NCBI GenBank assembly: GCA_963827585.1
Contig: CAWHCK010000051.1
Span: 1 to 64,000 of the forward strand
Source: VAZQ01 sp963827585
GTDB lineage: Bacteria > Pseudomonadota > Alphaproteobacteria > Rhizobiales > Xanthobacteraceae
Direction of reading: 5' to 3'
DNA length: 64,000 bases
Below the pieces are notes generated by a model. The model was not told the origin of the DNA. It searched no databases and saw nothing but the letters and a program-made list of their open reading frames with translations. Of this stretch, positions 25,111 through 33,866 are shown piece by piece. Position numbers and translations under genes: made by a program. Position 1 is the stretch's first letter. Every line of letters begins with the position of its first letter.

Positions 25111-25605
25111 TCATCGTGTCCCACGCTCGAACTCGCCGGCACGGAATTGCCGTGCGATCTGGTCGAGCACGGCGTTGACCATCCCGGTCTCGTCCTTCTC
25201 GACGAAGGCATTGGCGACGTCGACATATTCGGAAACCACGACCCGCGCCGGCACGTCGTTGCGGTGCCAGAGCTCATAGGCCCCTGCGCGCAGCACCGCC
25301 CGCAGGATCGCCTCGATGCGCTTGAGCGGCCAGCCTTGCGCCAGCACCTTGTCGACCATGGGATCGAGGCTGCGCTGCTCTCGCACCACGCCCGACACCA
25401 CGTCGCGGAAGAACGCGGCCTCCGCCGGCAGATATTGCTCGCCTTCGACTTCACGGCCGATCCAATGGCGCTCGAACTCGGCGAGGATATCGTTGAGGCC
25501 GGTGCCTGCGATGTCCATCTGGTAGAGTGCCTGCACGGCTGCGAGCCGGGCGGCGCCGCGGCGGTTGGCCTTGCGTTCGTCTTTCCGCGCGCCGTTCCCA
25601 GCCAT
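25111..25605 (-). CDS. nusB: transcription antitermination factor NusB
   Basis: 164 residues, start ATG 25605, two bases after the ribH stop. All-helical NusB fold: RRGAARLAAVQALYQMDIAG at the start and VPARVVVSEYVDVANAF with KDETGMVNAVLDQIA at the end. Works with NusE (S10) in rRNA antitermination. The ribH-nusB pair is widely conserved in proteobacteria, and translation is probably coupled. Confidence 0.96.
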   Translation of the reverse strand: MAGNGARKDERKANRRGAARLAAVQALYQMDIAGTGLNDILAEFERHWIGREVEGEQYLPAEAAFFRDVVSGVVREQRSLDPMVDKVLAQGWPLKRIEAILRAVLRAGAYELWHRNDVPARVVVSEYVDVANAFVEKDETGMVNAVLDQIARQFRAGEFERGTR

Positions 25606-25607
25606 GG

Positions 25608-26117
25608 TCAACCTGCCGCGAGGCGGCGCTTGAGCCGCACGAGAGCGAGCGCGGCGCGCGCGGCGTCGCCGCCCTTGTCGGCCTCGTCTGGACGCGCCCG
25701 CGCCCAGGCCTGCGCGTCGGTGTCGACGGTGAGGATGCCATTGCCGATCGGCACGCGCCGCTCGACCGCAAGCGCCAGCAGCGCGCGCGCCAATTCCTGC
25801 GATACGATCTCGAAGTGCAGCGTCTCGCCGCGAATGACGCAGCCCAGCGCAACCGCGCCCTCGTAAGGCTTGCCGGAGCGCTCGCCGGCGTCGAGCGCAA
25901 TGGCGATGGCGGGCGCCACTTCGAGCGAGCCTGGCACGCTCACGCGATCGAACGCCGCTCCGGCTTCTTCCAGCGCGCGCGTGGCGCCCGCGAGCAAGGC
26001 GTCGGCGATGTCCTCGTAGAAGCGCGCCTCCACGATCAGCATGCGCGCGCCCAGAAGATCGCCGGCATCGCGATCGCTGGCATCGTTGCCGGCGGACCGG
26101 CGCGGCTCGGCCATCAT
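25608..26117 (-). CDS. ribH: 6,7-dimethyl-8-ribityllumazine synthase
   Basis: Penultimate step of riboflavin synthesis. 169 residues; starts ATG 26117 or the adjacent ATG 26114. Motifs: LIVEARFYEDIADALLAGA, VPGSLEVAPAI, ALGCVIRGETLHFEIV with the conserved His, and VPIGNGILTVDT. Directly precedes nusB. Upstream, a CDF-type gene on the opposite strand separates it from ribE, which is adjacent in most relatives. Confidence 0.96.
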   Translation of the reverse strand: MMAEPRRSAGNDASDRDAGDLLGARMLIVEARFYEDIADALLAGATRALEEAGAAFDRVSVPGSLEVAPAIAIALDAGERSGKPYEGAVALGCVIRGETLHFEIVSQELARALLALAVERRVPIGNGILTVDTDAQAWARARPDEADKGGDAARAALALVRLKRRLAAG

Positions 26118-26233
26118 CTGTTCTCCACCTTGCCCGAAGGCGCGGCGTGGGTCGTACCAAGCGGATCGGGTCGGAAGCAAGTCAGCGGCGCGGTCGCTTT
26201 GGTGGCCGCGGGCAATCTGGCACACTCCGCGAC

Positions 26234-26878
26234 ATGTCTTCCCCCGCCCATGCAACGCTGCGCCGCGCCGTGCTCGTGGTCGCGCTGCTCAATCTCGGCT
26301 ATTTCGGGGTCGAATTCGCGGTCGCGCTCGCCATCGGGTCGGTATCGCTGTTCGCCGACAGCGTCGATTTCCTGGAAGATGCCTCGATCAATCTGCTCAT
26401 ATTCGTCGCGCTCGGCTGGAGCGCGCCGCGCCGTGCGCTTCTCGGCATGGTGCTGGCCGCCATCCTGCTCGTTCCCGGCTTCGCGACGCTGTGGACCGCC
26501 TGGAACAAACTATGGCTGCCGTTGCCGCCGGCACCCATACCGCTCACCCTCGCCGGTGCCGGGGCACTGGCGGTGAACCTCACCTGCGCCGTCATCCTCG
26601 CGCGGTACCGCCGCCATGCCGGCAGCCTGACGCGGGCGGCATTCCTGTCCGCGCGCAACGATGCGTTCGCGAACGTCGCCATTATTGCGGCAGGCTTCGT
26701 CACCGCCGCGACCCGTTCGGGTTGGCCCGACCTCATCGTCGGGCTCGCCATCGCGGCGATCAACGCGGACGCCGCGCGCGAGGTCTATGCCGCCGCACGG
26801 CAGGAGCAGCGTGCGGTTCTTACGGACGCTCCATCAGCCGCGCCGCATAGCGGGCCATCAGGTCGACCTCGAGATTGA
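26234..26878 (+). CDS. short CDF-family cation transporter
   Basis: 214 residues from ATG 26234, about six membrane helices. Cation-diffusion-facilitator motif GSVSLFADSVDFLEDASINL (helix 2) with the acidic residues, and the helix-5 pair in SARNDAFANVAIIAAG, where the usual His before Asp is Arg. It stops after helix 6 and lacks the cytoplasmic domain of full-length CDF exporters. It is transcribed against the rib genes, divergent from ribH, and its 3' end overlaps the end of ribE by 59 bp on the other strand. Confidence 0.75.
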   Translation: MSSPAHATLRRAVLVVALLNLGYFGVEFAVALAIGSVSLFADSVDFLEDASINLLIFVALGWSAPRRALLGMVLAAILLVPGFATLWTAWNKLWLPLPPAPIPLTLAGAGALAVNLTCAVILARYRRHAGSLTRAAFLSARNDAFANVAIIAAGFVTAATRSGWPDLIVGLAIAAINADAAREVYAAARQEQRAVLTDAPSAAPHSGPSGRPRD

Positions 26879-27425
26879 CCGCGTGGCCGACCTCGAGCAC
26901 GCCGAGCGTCGTGACTTTCAGGGTGTGCGGAATGATCAGCACCGAGAACGTGTCGCCGGCAACCTCGTTCACCGTCAGCGACACGCCGTCGAGCGCGACG
27001 GAACCCTTCGGCGCAATGAAGCGGGCAAGCTCCGCCGGCGCGCGCAACGTAAAGCGTGCCATGTCGGTCATCTCCTCGCGCGCGATCACGGCGGCGACGC
27101 CGTCGGCATGGCCGGCGACGATATGCCCGCCGAGCTCATCGCCCATCTTGAGCGCGCGCTCGAGATTGACGCGCGTCCCCGGCCGCCAGCCGCCGACCGT
27201 GGTCACGCGCAGCGTCTCGGCGGCGGCATCGACTGCGAACCAGGCGCGGTTGCCGTCCCGGCCGCGCGCCACCACCGTGAGGCACACCCCGCTGCACGCG
27301 ATCGAGGCGCCGATATCGATCGTATCCGGATCGTAGCCGCCGGCGATCCTGAGGCGCGAGAGCCCCTGCGCGCGCGGCTCGACCGCAATCACCTCGCCGA
27401 TGTCGGTGACGATGCCGGTGAACAT
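26820..27425 (-). CDS. ribE: riboflavin synthase alpha chain
   Basis: Dismutates two ribityllumazines to riboflavin. 201 residues, starting MFTGIVTDIGEVIAVE, the invariant opening. The two repeated lumazine-binding barrels are visible: CSGVCLTVVARG with Cys in the first, SVALDGVSLTVNEVAG in the second, each with VNLERAL/VNLEVDL. Start lies one base after the ribD stop, so they are co-translated. Tail overlaps the CDF gene antisense. Confidence 0.96.
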   Translation of the reverse strand: MFTGIVTDIGEVIAVEPRAQGLSRLRIAGGYDPDTIDIGASIACSGVCLTVVARGRDGNRAWFAVDAAAETLRVTTVGGWRPGTRVNLERALKMGDELGGHIVAGHADGVAAVIAREEMTDMARFTLRAPAELARFIAPKGSVALDGVSLTVNEVAGDTFSVLIIPHTLKVTTLGVLEVGHAVNLEVDLMARYAARLMERP

Positions 27426-27426
27426 T

Positions 27427-28527
27427 TCACGTCCGCTCGAATGTCTCGACCATATCCGTCCCGATGGCTTCGCTGTCGATGGCCCGCAAGCGCGACGAGC
27501 GAGTTAAGGCGGAAAGGGGTAGCCCGTCGAGGGCATCGATGCCATCCGGGCCGATTGCGGCCGGCGCGCGCAAGAGCACAGCCTCGTCGACCAGATCGGC
27601 GCGCAGCAAGGCCGCTGCAAGAATGGGCCCGGCCTCGGCCATCAGCCGCGTGATACCGCGCTCGGCAAGGAGCTTCAGCACAGCGGCGAGATCGAGCCTG
27701 CCGTCTGTCCCTGGTGCGCGCAGGACATCGACGCCTTGCGCCGTCAGCGCCCGCTCGCGCTCGCGCGGCGCGGCGGCTGCGGCCACGACCCAGAGCGGCG
27801 TCTGCCGCGCCGTCGCGACCAGCCTGCTCGTCAGGGCCAGCCGCAGCGTGCTGTCGAGAACGACGCGCACGGGTGAGCGGTCCGCCATCCCCGGCAATCG
27901 GCAGGTCAGCAGCGGGTCATCCGACAGCGCGGTGCCGATGCCGGTGAGCACGGCATCGCTCATCGCGCGCATGAGATGAACCCGGTTGCGCGCCTGACCG
28001 CCCGTGATCGCCGCCGGGCGGCGACCGGAAAGGCCGGCCTTGCCGTCGGCCGACACCGCGAGCTTGAGCGTGACGTGCGGGCGGCCGTCCTGCGAGCGCC
28101 GGATGTGTCCGGCATGGGCGCGCCGCGCCTGCTCGGCGCCGATGCCGACCTCGACCACGATGCCGGCTTCGGCCATGCGCCAATGGCCGGCGCCGGCGAC
28201 TTCCGGATTGGGATCGACCATTGCAGAGACGACGCGCGCGATGCCGGCGGCGATGACGGCGTCGGCGCAGGGCGGCGTCTTGCCATGATGGGAGCACGGC
28301 TCGAGCGTCACGTAGAGCGTGGCCCCGCGCGCGGCGGCGCCGGCACGGCGCAGCGCCTCGGTCTCGGCATGGGGCCGCCCGCCCTGCTGGGTCCAGCCGC
28401 GGCCGACGATGATGCCATCCTTTACGAGCACCGCGCCGACCGCCGGGTTGGGCCACGTGCGCCCGAGCCCGCGCCGACCGAGCGCAAGCGCGAGCGCCAT
28501 GAGGCCGTCATCATCGGAATCACGCAT
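27427..28527 (-). CDS. ribD: bifunctional riboflavin deaminase/reductase
   Basis: 366 residues from ATG 28527. The N-terminal deaminase domain (1-145) has the zinc site HAETEAL and TLEPCSHHGKTPPCADAV. The C-terminal reductase (about 150-366) has LKLAVSADGK and RVVLDSTLRL with the NADPH-binding pattern. Performs steps two and three after GTP cyclohydrolase II. Followed immediately by ribE. Divergent from the HxlR-type gene, with 127 bp between starts. Confidence 0.95.
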   Translation of the reverse strand: MRDSDDDGLMALALALGRRGLGRTWPNPAVGAVLVKDGIIVGRGWTQQGGRPHAETEALRRAGAAARGATLYVTLEPCSHHGKTPPCADAVIAAGIARVVSAMVDPNPEVAGAGHWRMAEAGIVVEVGIGAEQARRAHAGHIRRSQDGRPHVTLKLAVSADGKAGLSGRRPAAITGGQARNRVHLMRAMSDAVLTGIGTALSDDPLLTCRLPGMADRSPVRVVLDSTLRLALTSRLVATARQTPLWVVAAAAAPRERERALTAQGVDVLRAPGTDGRLDLAAVLKLLAERGITRLMAEAGPILAAALLRADLVDEAVLLRAPAAIGPDGIDALDGLPLSALTRSSRLRAIDSEAIGTDMVETFERT

Positions 28528-28654
28528 CGGTTCGGCGTTGCTCACCCTGGGGTTTTTATTGCGCCTTGATGTCGAACTAGCCGCAGCGATTTCTGCTCGC
28601 AAGAAGGCACCCGAAAGTTTTATACTTGCTCCAATAAAACAATTGGGAGCCGCC

Positions 28655-29080
28655 GTGAAATCCCCTGACCCCCTGCCCAAGAAATCCCCTGACCCCCTGC
28701 CCAAGAAAGAAGCATTCGTGCGCGAGATGCTGGAGCGCATCGCCGACAAATGGACGCTGCTCGTGATCGACGCGCTGGAAGGCGAAAAAGAGATGCGATT
28801 CACGCGCTTGCAGGAGCGCGTCGGCGGTGTGAGCCAGAAAATGCTGACCCGGACCTTGCGCCAGCTCGAACGTGACGGGCTCGTGACACGACGTGTCCAT
28901 GCGACCGTGCCGCCCCGCGTCGACTACAGGCTTACGCCCCTTGGCGTCACTTTGGGCGAATCCATCTGCGGGCTCTGGATCTGGCTCGAGAAGAGCATGG
29001 ACAAGGTGGAGCGCGCACGGCGCGGCTATGATGACAAGGCGCCGGGCCGGCGTCAGCCGAAATTGACGCGCGCGGCCTAG
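28655..29080 (+). CDS. HxlR-family transcriptional regulator
   Basis: 141 residues from GTG 28655, preceded by TTGGGAGC. Winged-helix core: REMLERIADKWTLLVIDALE, MRFTRLQERVGGVSQKMLTR, LRQLERDGLVTRRVH, then PPRVDYRLTPLG, the classic HxlR string. The usual N-terminal redox Cys is missing; in its place is an exact 24-bp duplication encoding two KSPDPLPK units. Encoded on the plus strand between nrdR and ribD, normally neighbours. It ends 3 bp from the nrdR stop (tail to tail). Confidence 0.88.
   Translation: MKSPDPLPKKSPDPLPKKEAFVREMLERIADKWTLLVIDALEGEKEMRFTRLQERVGGVSQKMLTRTLRQLERDGLVTRRVHATVPPRVDYRLTPLGVTLGESICGLWIWLEKSMDKVERARRGYDDKAPGRRQPKLTRAA
28661..28708. repeat. 24-bp exact tandem duplication in HxlR gene
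   Basis: TCCCCTGACCCCCTGCCCAA+GAAA occurs twice back to back (28661-28684 and 28685-28708), in frame, giving two KSPDPLPK units just after the start codon. Confidence 0.92.
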
Positions 29081-29083
29081 CCC

Positions 29084-29569
29084 TTACTTGCGCGCCGCGG
29101 CCGGTGGCCGGTCGTCCTCCTCCCCCGACAATTCGTCGAGCACGCGCTCGAAATCCTTGGCCTCGCGGAAATTCCGATAGACCGACGCGAAGCGCACATA
29201 GGCGACGTCGTCGAGCGCCCGCAGCGCCTCCATCACCATCTCGCCCACGGTCTCCGAGGAGACCTCGCTCTCGCCCTGGCTTTCGAGCTCGCGCACGATC
29301 TTCGACACGGCCTGGTCGATGCGCTCGGGCTCGACCGGGCGCTTGCGCAGCGCGATCTGCACCGAACGCAACAGCTTGTCGCGGTCGAACGGCACCCGGC
29401 GGCCGTTGCGCTTGATCACGACGAGCTCGCGCAGTTGCACGCGCTCGAACGTCGTAAAGCGGAAATTGCAGGACAGGCACACGCGCCGGCGGCGGATGAC
29501 GGACGAATCTTCCGTCGGCCGCGAGTCCTTCACCTGCGTATCGAGGCTGCCGCAATTCGGACAGCGCAT
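29084..29569 (-). CDS. nrdR: transcriptional repressor NrdR
   Basis: ATP/dATP-sensing repressor of ribonucleotide reductase genes. 161 residues from ATG 29569. N-terminal zinc ribbon MRCPNCGSLDTQV ... CLSCNFRF (four Cys), then the ATP-cone with VVIKRNGRRVPFDRDKL and VYRNFREAKDFERVL. Downstream of glyA as in most relatives. The gap to glyA is filled by an inverted-repeat element. Confidence 0.96.
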   Translation of the reverse strand: MRCPNCGSLDTQVKDSRPTEDSSVIRRRRVCLSCNFRFTTFERVQLRELVVIKRNGRRVPFDRDKLLRSVQIALRKRPVEPERIDQAVSKIVRELESQGESEVSSETVGEMVMEALRALDDVAYVRFASVYRNFREAKDFERVLDELSGEEDDRPPAAARK

Positions 29570-29611
29570 GGTATTTCCCTTTGCCGCGTCTCTTCGCGTC
29601 ACCCCTCCGGT

Positions 29612-29720
29612 TGTCATGCCCGCGAAAGCGGGCATCCAGTAACCACGGGGGGCGCCGTGAGCCCCGGCCGTGCATCACATCCGGTGTGTACTGGATCGTC
29701 CGCTTGCGCGGACGATGACA
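29612..29720. repeat. intergenic inverted-repeat element (glyA-nrdR gap)
   Basis: Left part TGTCATGCCCGCGAAAGCGG then GCATCCAGTA; right part TACTGGATCGTCCGCTTGCG then CGGACGATGACA. The ends are mutually inverted (TGTCAT/ATGACA, CCAGTA/TACTGG), and each half carries its own hairpin (CCCGCGAAAGCGGG; CGTCCGCTTGCGCGGACG). It fits the mosaic intergenic repeats common in Bradyrhizobium-like genomes. Confidence 0.8.
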
Positions 29721-29733
29721 CCGCAGTGGCTCA

Positions 29734-31036
29734 TCAGTTGTAGATCGGAAACCGGCCGACGAGTGCCTTCACCTTCTCGCGCACCGCCGCCTCGGTGAGC
29801 GAATCCTCCTCGACGCCCTTCTGCGAGAGGACGTCGAGCACCTCGACGACCAATTCCCCCACCTCCTGGAACTCGGCGATGCCGAAGCCGCGGCTGGTGC
29901 CGGCAGGCGTGCCGAGGCGGATGCCCGAGGTGACGGCCGGCTTTTGCGGATCAAAGGGAATACCGTTCTTGTTGCAGGTGATGTGGGCGCGCTCGAGCGC
30001 CAGCTCCGCGACCTTGCCGGTGAGGCGCTTGGGCCGCAAGTCCACCAGCATCAGGTGCGTATCGGTGCCGCCGGAGACGATGTCGAGGCCCTTCGACTTG
30101 AGCGTTTCGGCCAGCGCCTTGGCGTTGGCGACCACGTTGCGGGCATAGAGCTTGAACGCCGGCCGCAGCGCCTCGCCGAAAGCCACCGCCTTGGCGGCGA
30201 TCACATGCATCAGCGGCCCGCCCTGCAGGCCGGGGAAGACCGCGGAATTGAGCTTCTTCGCCAGCTCCTCGTCATTGGTGAGGACGAAGCCCGAGCGCGG
30301 CCCGCGCAGCGTCTTGTGCGCGGTCGAGGTGACCACGTGGGCATGCGGGAACGGACTGGGATGCACGCCCCCGGCGACCAGGCCGGCGAAGTGCGCCATG
30401 TCGACCAGGAGCTTGGCGCCGACATCGTCGGCGATCTCGCGGAAGCGGCGGAAATCGAAGATGCGGGGATAGGCCGACCCGCCGGCGATGATGACCTTCG
30501 GCCGGTGCTGCGCGCGCGAGCCTTTGCACTTCGTCCATGTCGATGCGGTGGTCGTCGCGGCGCACGCCATAGGGCACCGGCTTGAACCAGCGCCCCGACA
30601 TGTTCACGGGCGAGCCGTGGGTCAGATGGCCGCCGGCGGCGAGGTTGAGCCCCATGAACGTGTCGCCCGGCGCCATCAGCGCCATGAAGGCGGCCGCATT
30701 GGCGGAGGCGCCCGAGTGCGGCTGAACATTTGCGAATTTACATCCAAAAAGCTTCGTAACCCGTTCGATTGCAAGGTTTTCCGCCACGTCGACGTATTGG
30801 CAGCCGCCATAGTAGCGCCGCCCCGGCAGGCCCTCGGCATACTTGTTGGTGAGGACCGACCCCTGGGCCTCCAGGACCGCCTTGCTGACGATGTTCTCCG
30901 AGGCGATCAGCTCGATCTCGTCACGCTGGCGGCCGAGCTCGCGTCCGATGACCTGCGCCACCTCCGGGTCGGCCTCGGCCAGCGATTGCGTGAACAGGCT
31001 CGCGATGTCGGCGTGGGCTCGAGACGGATCGGTCAT
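29734..31036 (-). CDS. glyA: serine hydroxymethyltransferase, one frameshift
   Basis: Interconverts serine and glycine, supplying one-carbon units. Start taken at ATG 31036 (MTDPSRAH); ATG 31054 is also possible. N-terminal ELIASENIVSKAVLEAQGS and YAEGLPGRRYYGGCQYVD. The PLP-lysine segment VVTSTAHKTLRGPRSG lies in the second frame, and the end is VKALVGRFPIYN. The break is in a GCGCGC run at about 30510-30519, between DEVQRLA and HRPKVIIAGGSAYPR. Correcting it gives ~433 residues. The gene is usually required for normal growth, so the shift looks artefactual. Confidence 0.93.
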
Positions 31037-31133
31037 CAGATTTTCACGCTGCATATTGGGGGCTTGTTGGGGGCTTGGCCTCACGCCCGGAGGTTCGCCG
31101 CGGCGATAGCATACCCCGCCCCGAGCGCCAAGC

Positions 31134-31164
31134 TGTGGGCGGCGCAGCGCCGGCGTTGCCCACA
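31134..31164. repeat. hairpin repeat upstream of glyA
   Basis: TGTGGGC...GCCCACA inverted ends around a GCGCAGCGCC core. Similar to the GTGGGCAA hairpins at 34889-35006, so probably one intergenic family. Confidence 0.5.
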
Positions 31165-31219
31165 TCTAGGGGTCGCGCCCGCACGCCGGCGTGGCGCGCG
31201 AGGGCTTGGGGTCGGTGCC

Positions 31220-31633
31220 TCAGGCCTCAACCACGACGTAGTCGTCCTCGACCGTGACCGGGACCGTTTCGGCGACGTAGGGGCCGGCCACGAGCTGCGT
31301 GCCCGGCTCGACCTGGACGGCATAGCGGCGCGCGCGGATGCGCGCCGGATCGCACCAGGACTGGCCGGTGCGGATGTCGAATTCCCAGCCGTGCCAGGGG
31401 CAGCGGATGATCTCGCCCGGCCGGGAGTAGCAGTAGTTGCCCGGCCCGTCCGCTTCCACGAGCCCGGTCTGCTTGCCGAGAAAAAGGCTGCCGCCGCGGT
31501 GCGGGCAGCGGTTGTTGAGCGCGAAGAACTCGCCGCCCAGATTGAACACCACGATGGCACGCCCGTTCACCTCGGCAAGCTTGCGCGTTCCCGGTGGAAT
31601 CTCGCCGACCGCGGCGACCACATGCTTAGCCAT
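31220..31633 (-). CDS. Rieske [2Fe-2S] ferredoxin-type protein
   Basis: 137 residues from ATG 31633. Complete Rieske site: CPHRGG and, about 30 residues later, CPWHGWEFD (Cys-x-His / Cys-x2-His). No transmembrane segment and no catalytic oxygenase domain, so a soluble electron carrier, as in ring-hydroxylating systems, or a stand-alone electron donor. It begins the same-strand run Rieske-amidohydrolase-amidohydrolase-TctC in reverse order (TctC first transcribed), hinting at aromatic or hydroxy-acid catabolism. Confidence 0.85.
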   Translation of the reverse strand: MAKHVVAAVGEIPPGTRKLAEVNGRAIVVFNLGGEFFALNNRCPHRGGSLFLGKQTGLVEADGPGNYCYSRPGEIIRCPWHGWEFDIRTGQSWCDPARIRARRYAVQVEPGTQLVAGPYVAETVPVTVEDDYVVVEA

Positions 31634-31654
31634 GCACAACCGAATTTTTGGACA

Positions 31655-32779
31655 TCAGCCGAGGCGGTAGAGCGCCCTGGCGTTGCCGGAATAGATCTTG
31701 TTGCGGCGCTCCTCGCTCAGGCTCGGCGGCAGCGCGAGGAACGGATCGTCGAAATCCCAGTGCGGATAATCGCTGGCGAACAGGATCTTGTCCCAGCCGA
31801 TCCATTCCATGACGTCGAGCACGTGGTCCGCCTCTTCCGCCTCCTCCATCGGCTGGGTCGAGACCCAGAAATGGTCGCGCAGATACTCCGACGGCGCACG
31901 CCGCAAATGCGGAACTTCGTCCTTCATGCGCTTCCAGTTCTGGTCGAGGCGCCAGCCGAGCGAGGGGATCCAGGCAAAGCCCGCTTCGATCAGCACGATC
32001 TTGAGCTCGGGATAGCGCTCGAACACGCCCTCTACGATCAGGCTCGCGACCGAGGCCTGGAGCGAGGCCGAATGCTCGGTGATCTCCTCGATATAGAACG
32101 AGGGCCAGCCGGTATTGCTCATGGGCCGACCGCTCGAGCCGAAGACGTGAACGCCGACCGGAAGGCCGGCTTCGACCGCTGCCTCGAAGATGGGCCAGTA
32201 GCGCCGCTTGCCGAGCAGCTCGCTGGTGCGGCTCAGGAACAGCACGTGGGCGAAGCGGCGGTCACCGGCGCGTTTGCGAATCTCGGCGCATGACAATTCG
32301 CTGTTCTCGTAGGGAATGACCACGGACGCCTTGAGGCGCGGATCGCGCCGGTTCCAGCCGTCGAGCTGGTACTCGTTGGCGGCGAATGCCATGGCGGCGC
32401 TGAGCTCGTCGTTCTGCTCGCCCTGCCCCGTGGGCGAGAGCGGATTCATGATGCCCCACTCGATGCCGTAGAAATCGAGATGCTGTTGGCGCATGAAGTC
32501 GAGATCGCTCGCCGGCAGGCCGCCGCCGGGCGGCCAGGAATCGCGCCGCGACGCCAGCGGTTGGCTCTTGGGATAGGGGAAGCCCTTGACGTAGCCGTGG
32601 CGCTGGCGCTGCCCGTAGGTCTGCAGATAATCCCACCACCGATTGCTGAGATAGGGTCGCAAATCCTCGAGCGAGCTCTTGGGATGGATGTCGCAGTCGA
32701 AGATGCCGACGCGAGTCTCGACGAATTCCTTGGCGAACTCCTTGGCGCCGCGCTCGGGCTGCCTCACCTCGATGTTCAT
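31655..32779 (-). CDS. amidohydrolase-family metal-dependent hydrolase/decarboxylase
   Basis: 374 residues. TIM-barrel amidohydrolase-2 type: GIFDCDIHPKSSLEDLRPYL (metal-binding D-x-H), the central GVHVFGSSGRPM region, LKIVLIEAGFAWIP, and the terminal metal Asp in KILFASDYPHWDFDDP. This string is typical of the ACMSD/2-hydroxy-acid decarboxylase-like group. Start overlaps the stop of the second amidohydrolase by four bases (ATGA-type), so the two are coupled and probably act in one pathway. Substrate unknown. Confidence 0.85.
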   Translation of the reverse strand: MNIEVRQPERGAKEFAKEFVETRVGIFDCDIHPKSSLEDLRPYLSNRWWDYLQTYGQRQRHGYVKGFPYPKSQPLASRRDSWPPGGGLPASDLDFMRQQHLDFYGIEWGIMNPLSPTGQGEQNDELSAAMAFAANEYQLDGWNRRDPRLKASVVIPYENSELSCAEIRKRAGDRRFAHVLFLSRTSELLGKRRYWPIFEAAVEAGLPVGVHVFGSSGRPMSNTGWPSFYIEEITEHSASLQASVASLIVEGVFERYPELKIVLIEAGFAWIPSLGWRLDQNWKRMKDEVPHLRRAPSEYLRDHFWVSTQPMEEAEEADHVLDVMEWIGWDKILFASDYPHWDFDDPFLALPPSLSEERRNKIYSGNARALYRLG

Positions 32780-33862
32780 CGCGCGTCTCCCTGCAGGGGC
32801 TCGAGCCGATCATAGGTGGCGAGCGGATTCTCCACCAGGATCTTGCGGCGCAGCGCTGCCGGGATTGCCGCCGGCACGGTCTCGTCGCCGTCGAACTGCC
32901 AATGGGGAAAGTCCGAGGCGTAGAGCAGTATAGCATCGGAACGCAAATGATCGATCAGGCGTTCCACCAGGGCGGGGTCCGCCGGGGCGTCGAAGGGCTG
33001 GATGGTGAGGCGGATATGGTCGCGCACGATCTCCGCCGGCGAGCGGTCGACCCACGGCACTTCGGAGCGCACGCCGCGCCAGAACTTCGAGAACCGCCAG
33101 AGGAAGCCGGGAAGCCAAGTCACGCCGGATTCGAGCAGCACCACCTTGAGGCCGGGAAATTTCGCGAACACGCCCTCGCAGACCAGGCTTGCCACCTGCG
33201 ACTGGAAGGCCTGGCTGTGACTGGCATAGTCCTCGATGTAATAGCTCGGCCAACCGAGCGAGGTGATCGGAATGGCGGTAGGTCGACCCGGCGTGGATGC
33301 CGAGCGGCAGGCCATGGCGTTCGGCGGCGGCATAGATCGGCCACAGGTGCCGGCGGCCCAGCGGCGTTTCCTGCATCGCGAGCACGAGGATTTGCACGAA
33401 GCGGCGGTCCGCGGCGCAGCGCTCGATCTCGTCGACGGCATATTCGGTGTTCTGCATCGGAACGACGATCGAGGCTCGCAGGCGCGGATCGCGGTCCAGC
33501 CACTCCCTGGCGACCCAGTCGTTGAGCGCGCGCGTGAAGGCTGCCGCCATGTCCTCGCTGAAGAGCAAGCCCACGCCATAGAGGCAATTGCAGATCGCCA
33601 CCTCCGCCCGCCAGCGGTCGCACACCTGCGCCGTGAGCTCGGATGCTTTCGTGGCGGCGCCGCCGTTGCTGCTGCGCCATTCCGGCCGCGCCGTGAGCGG
33701 CGCATTGGGCGGATACGTGACGGTCTCGAGCGAGTTGATGCCGCGCTCCTCCACCGTCTCGCGCCAGAAGTCGTCGAGATAAGGCAGCAACGCCTTCATG
33801 TCCGGCACGGTCGGATGCACGTCGCAGTCGATGGCATGAAGCGCGCTGTTCACGTCAGCCAT
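32776..33862 (-). CDS. amidohydrolase-family protein, one frameshift
   Basis: About 361 residues across a shift near 33270-33285. Start ATG 33862: MADVNSALHAIDCDVHPTVP has the D-x-H metal motif. Middle LPLGIHAGSTY, after the shift PITSLGWPSYYIEDYASHSQ and LKVVLLESGVTWLPGFLWRF, and ILLYASDFPHWQFDGDE with the last metal Asp. A paralogue of the downstream amidohydrolase (same motif order, clear divergence). The stop overlaps its start, and the next gene upstream is the TctC receptor. Confidence 0.8.
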
Positions 33863-33866
33863 TATC

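Noticed and set aside
28527..28803. Upstream extension of ribD (92 extra codons)
   Set aside because: The extension runs through the HxlR promoter and its first codons on the other strand; the ATG at 28527 puts the deaminase domain at the normal position.
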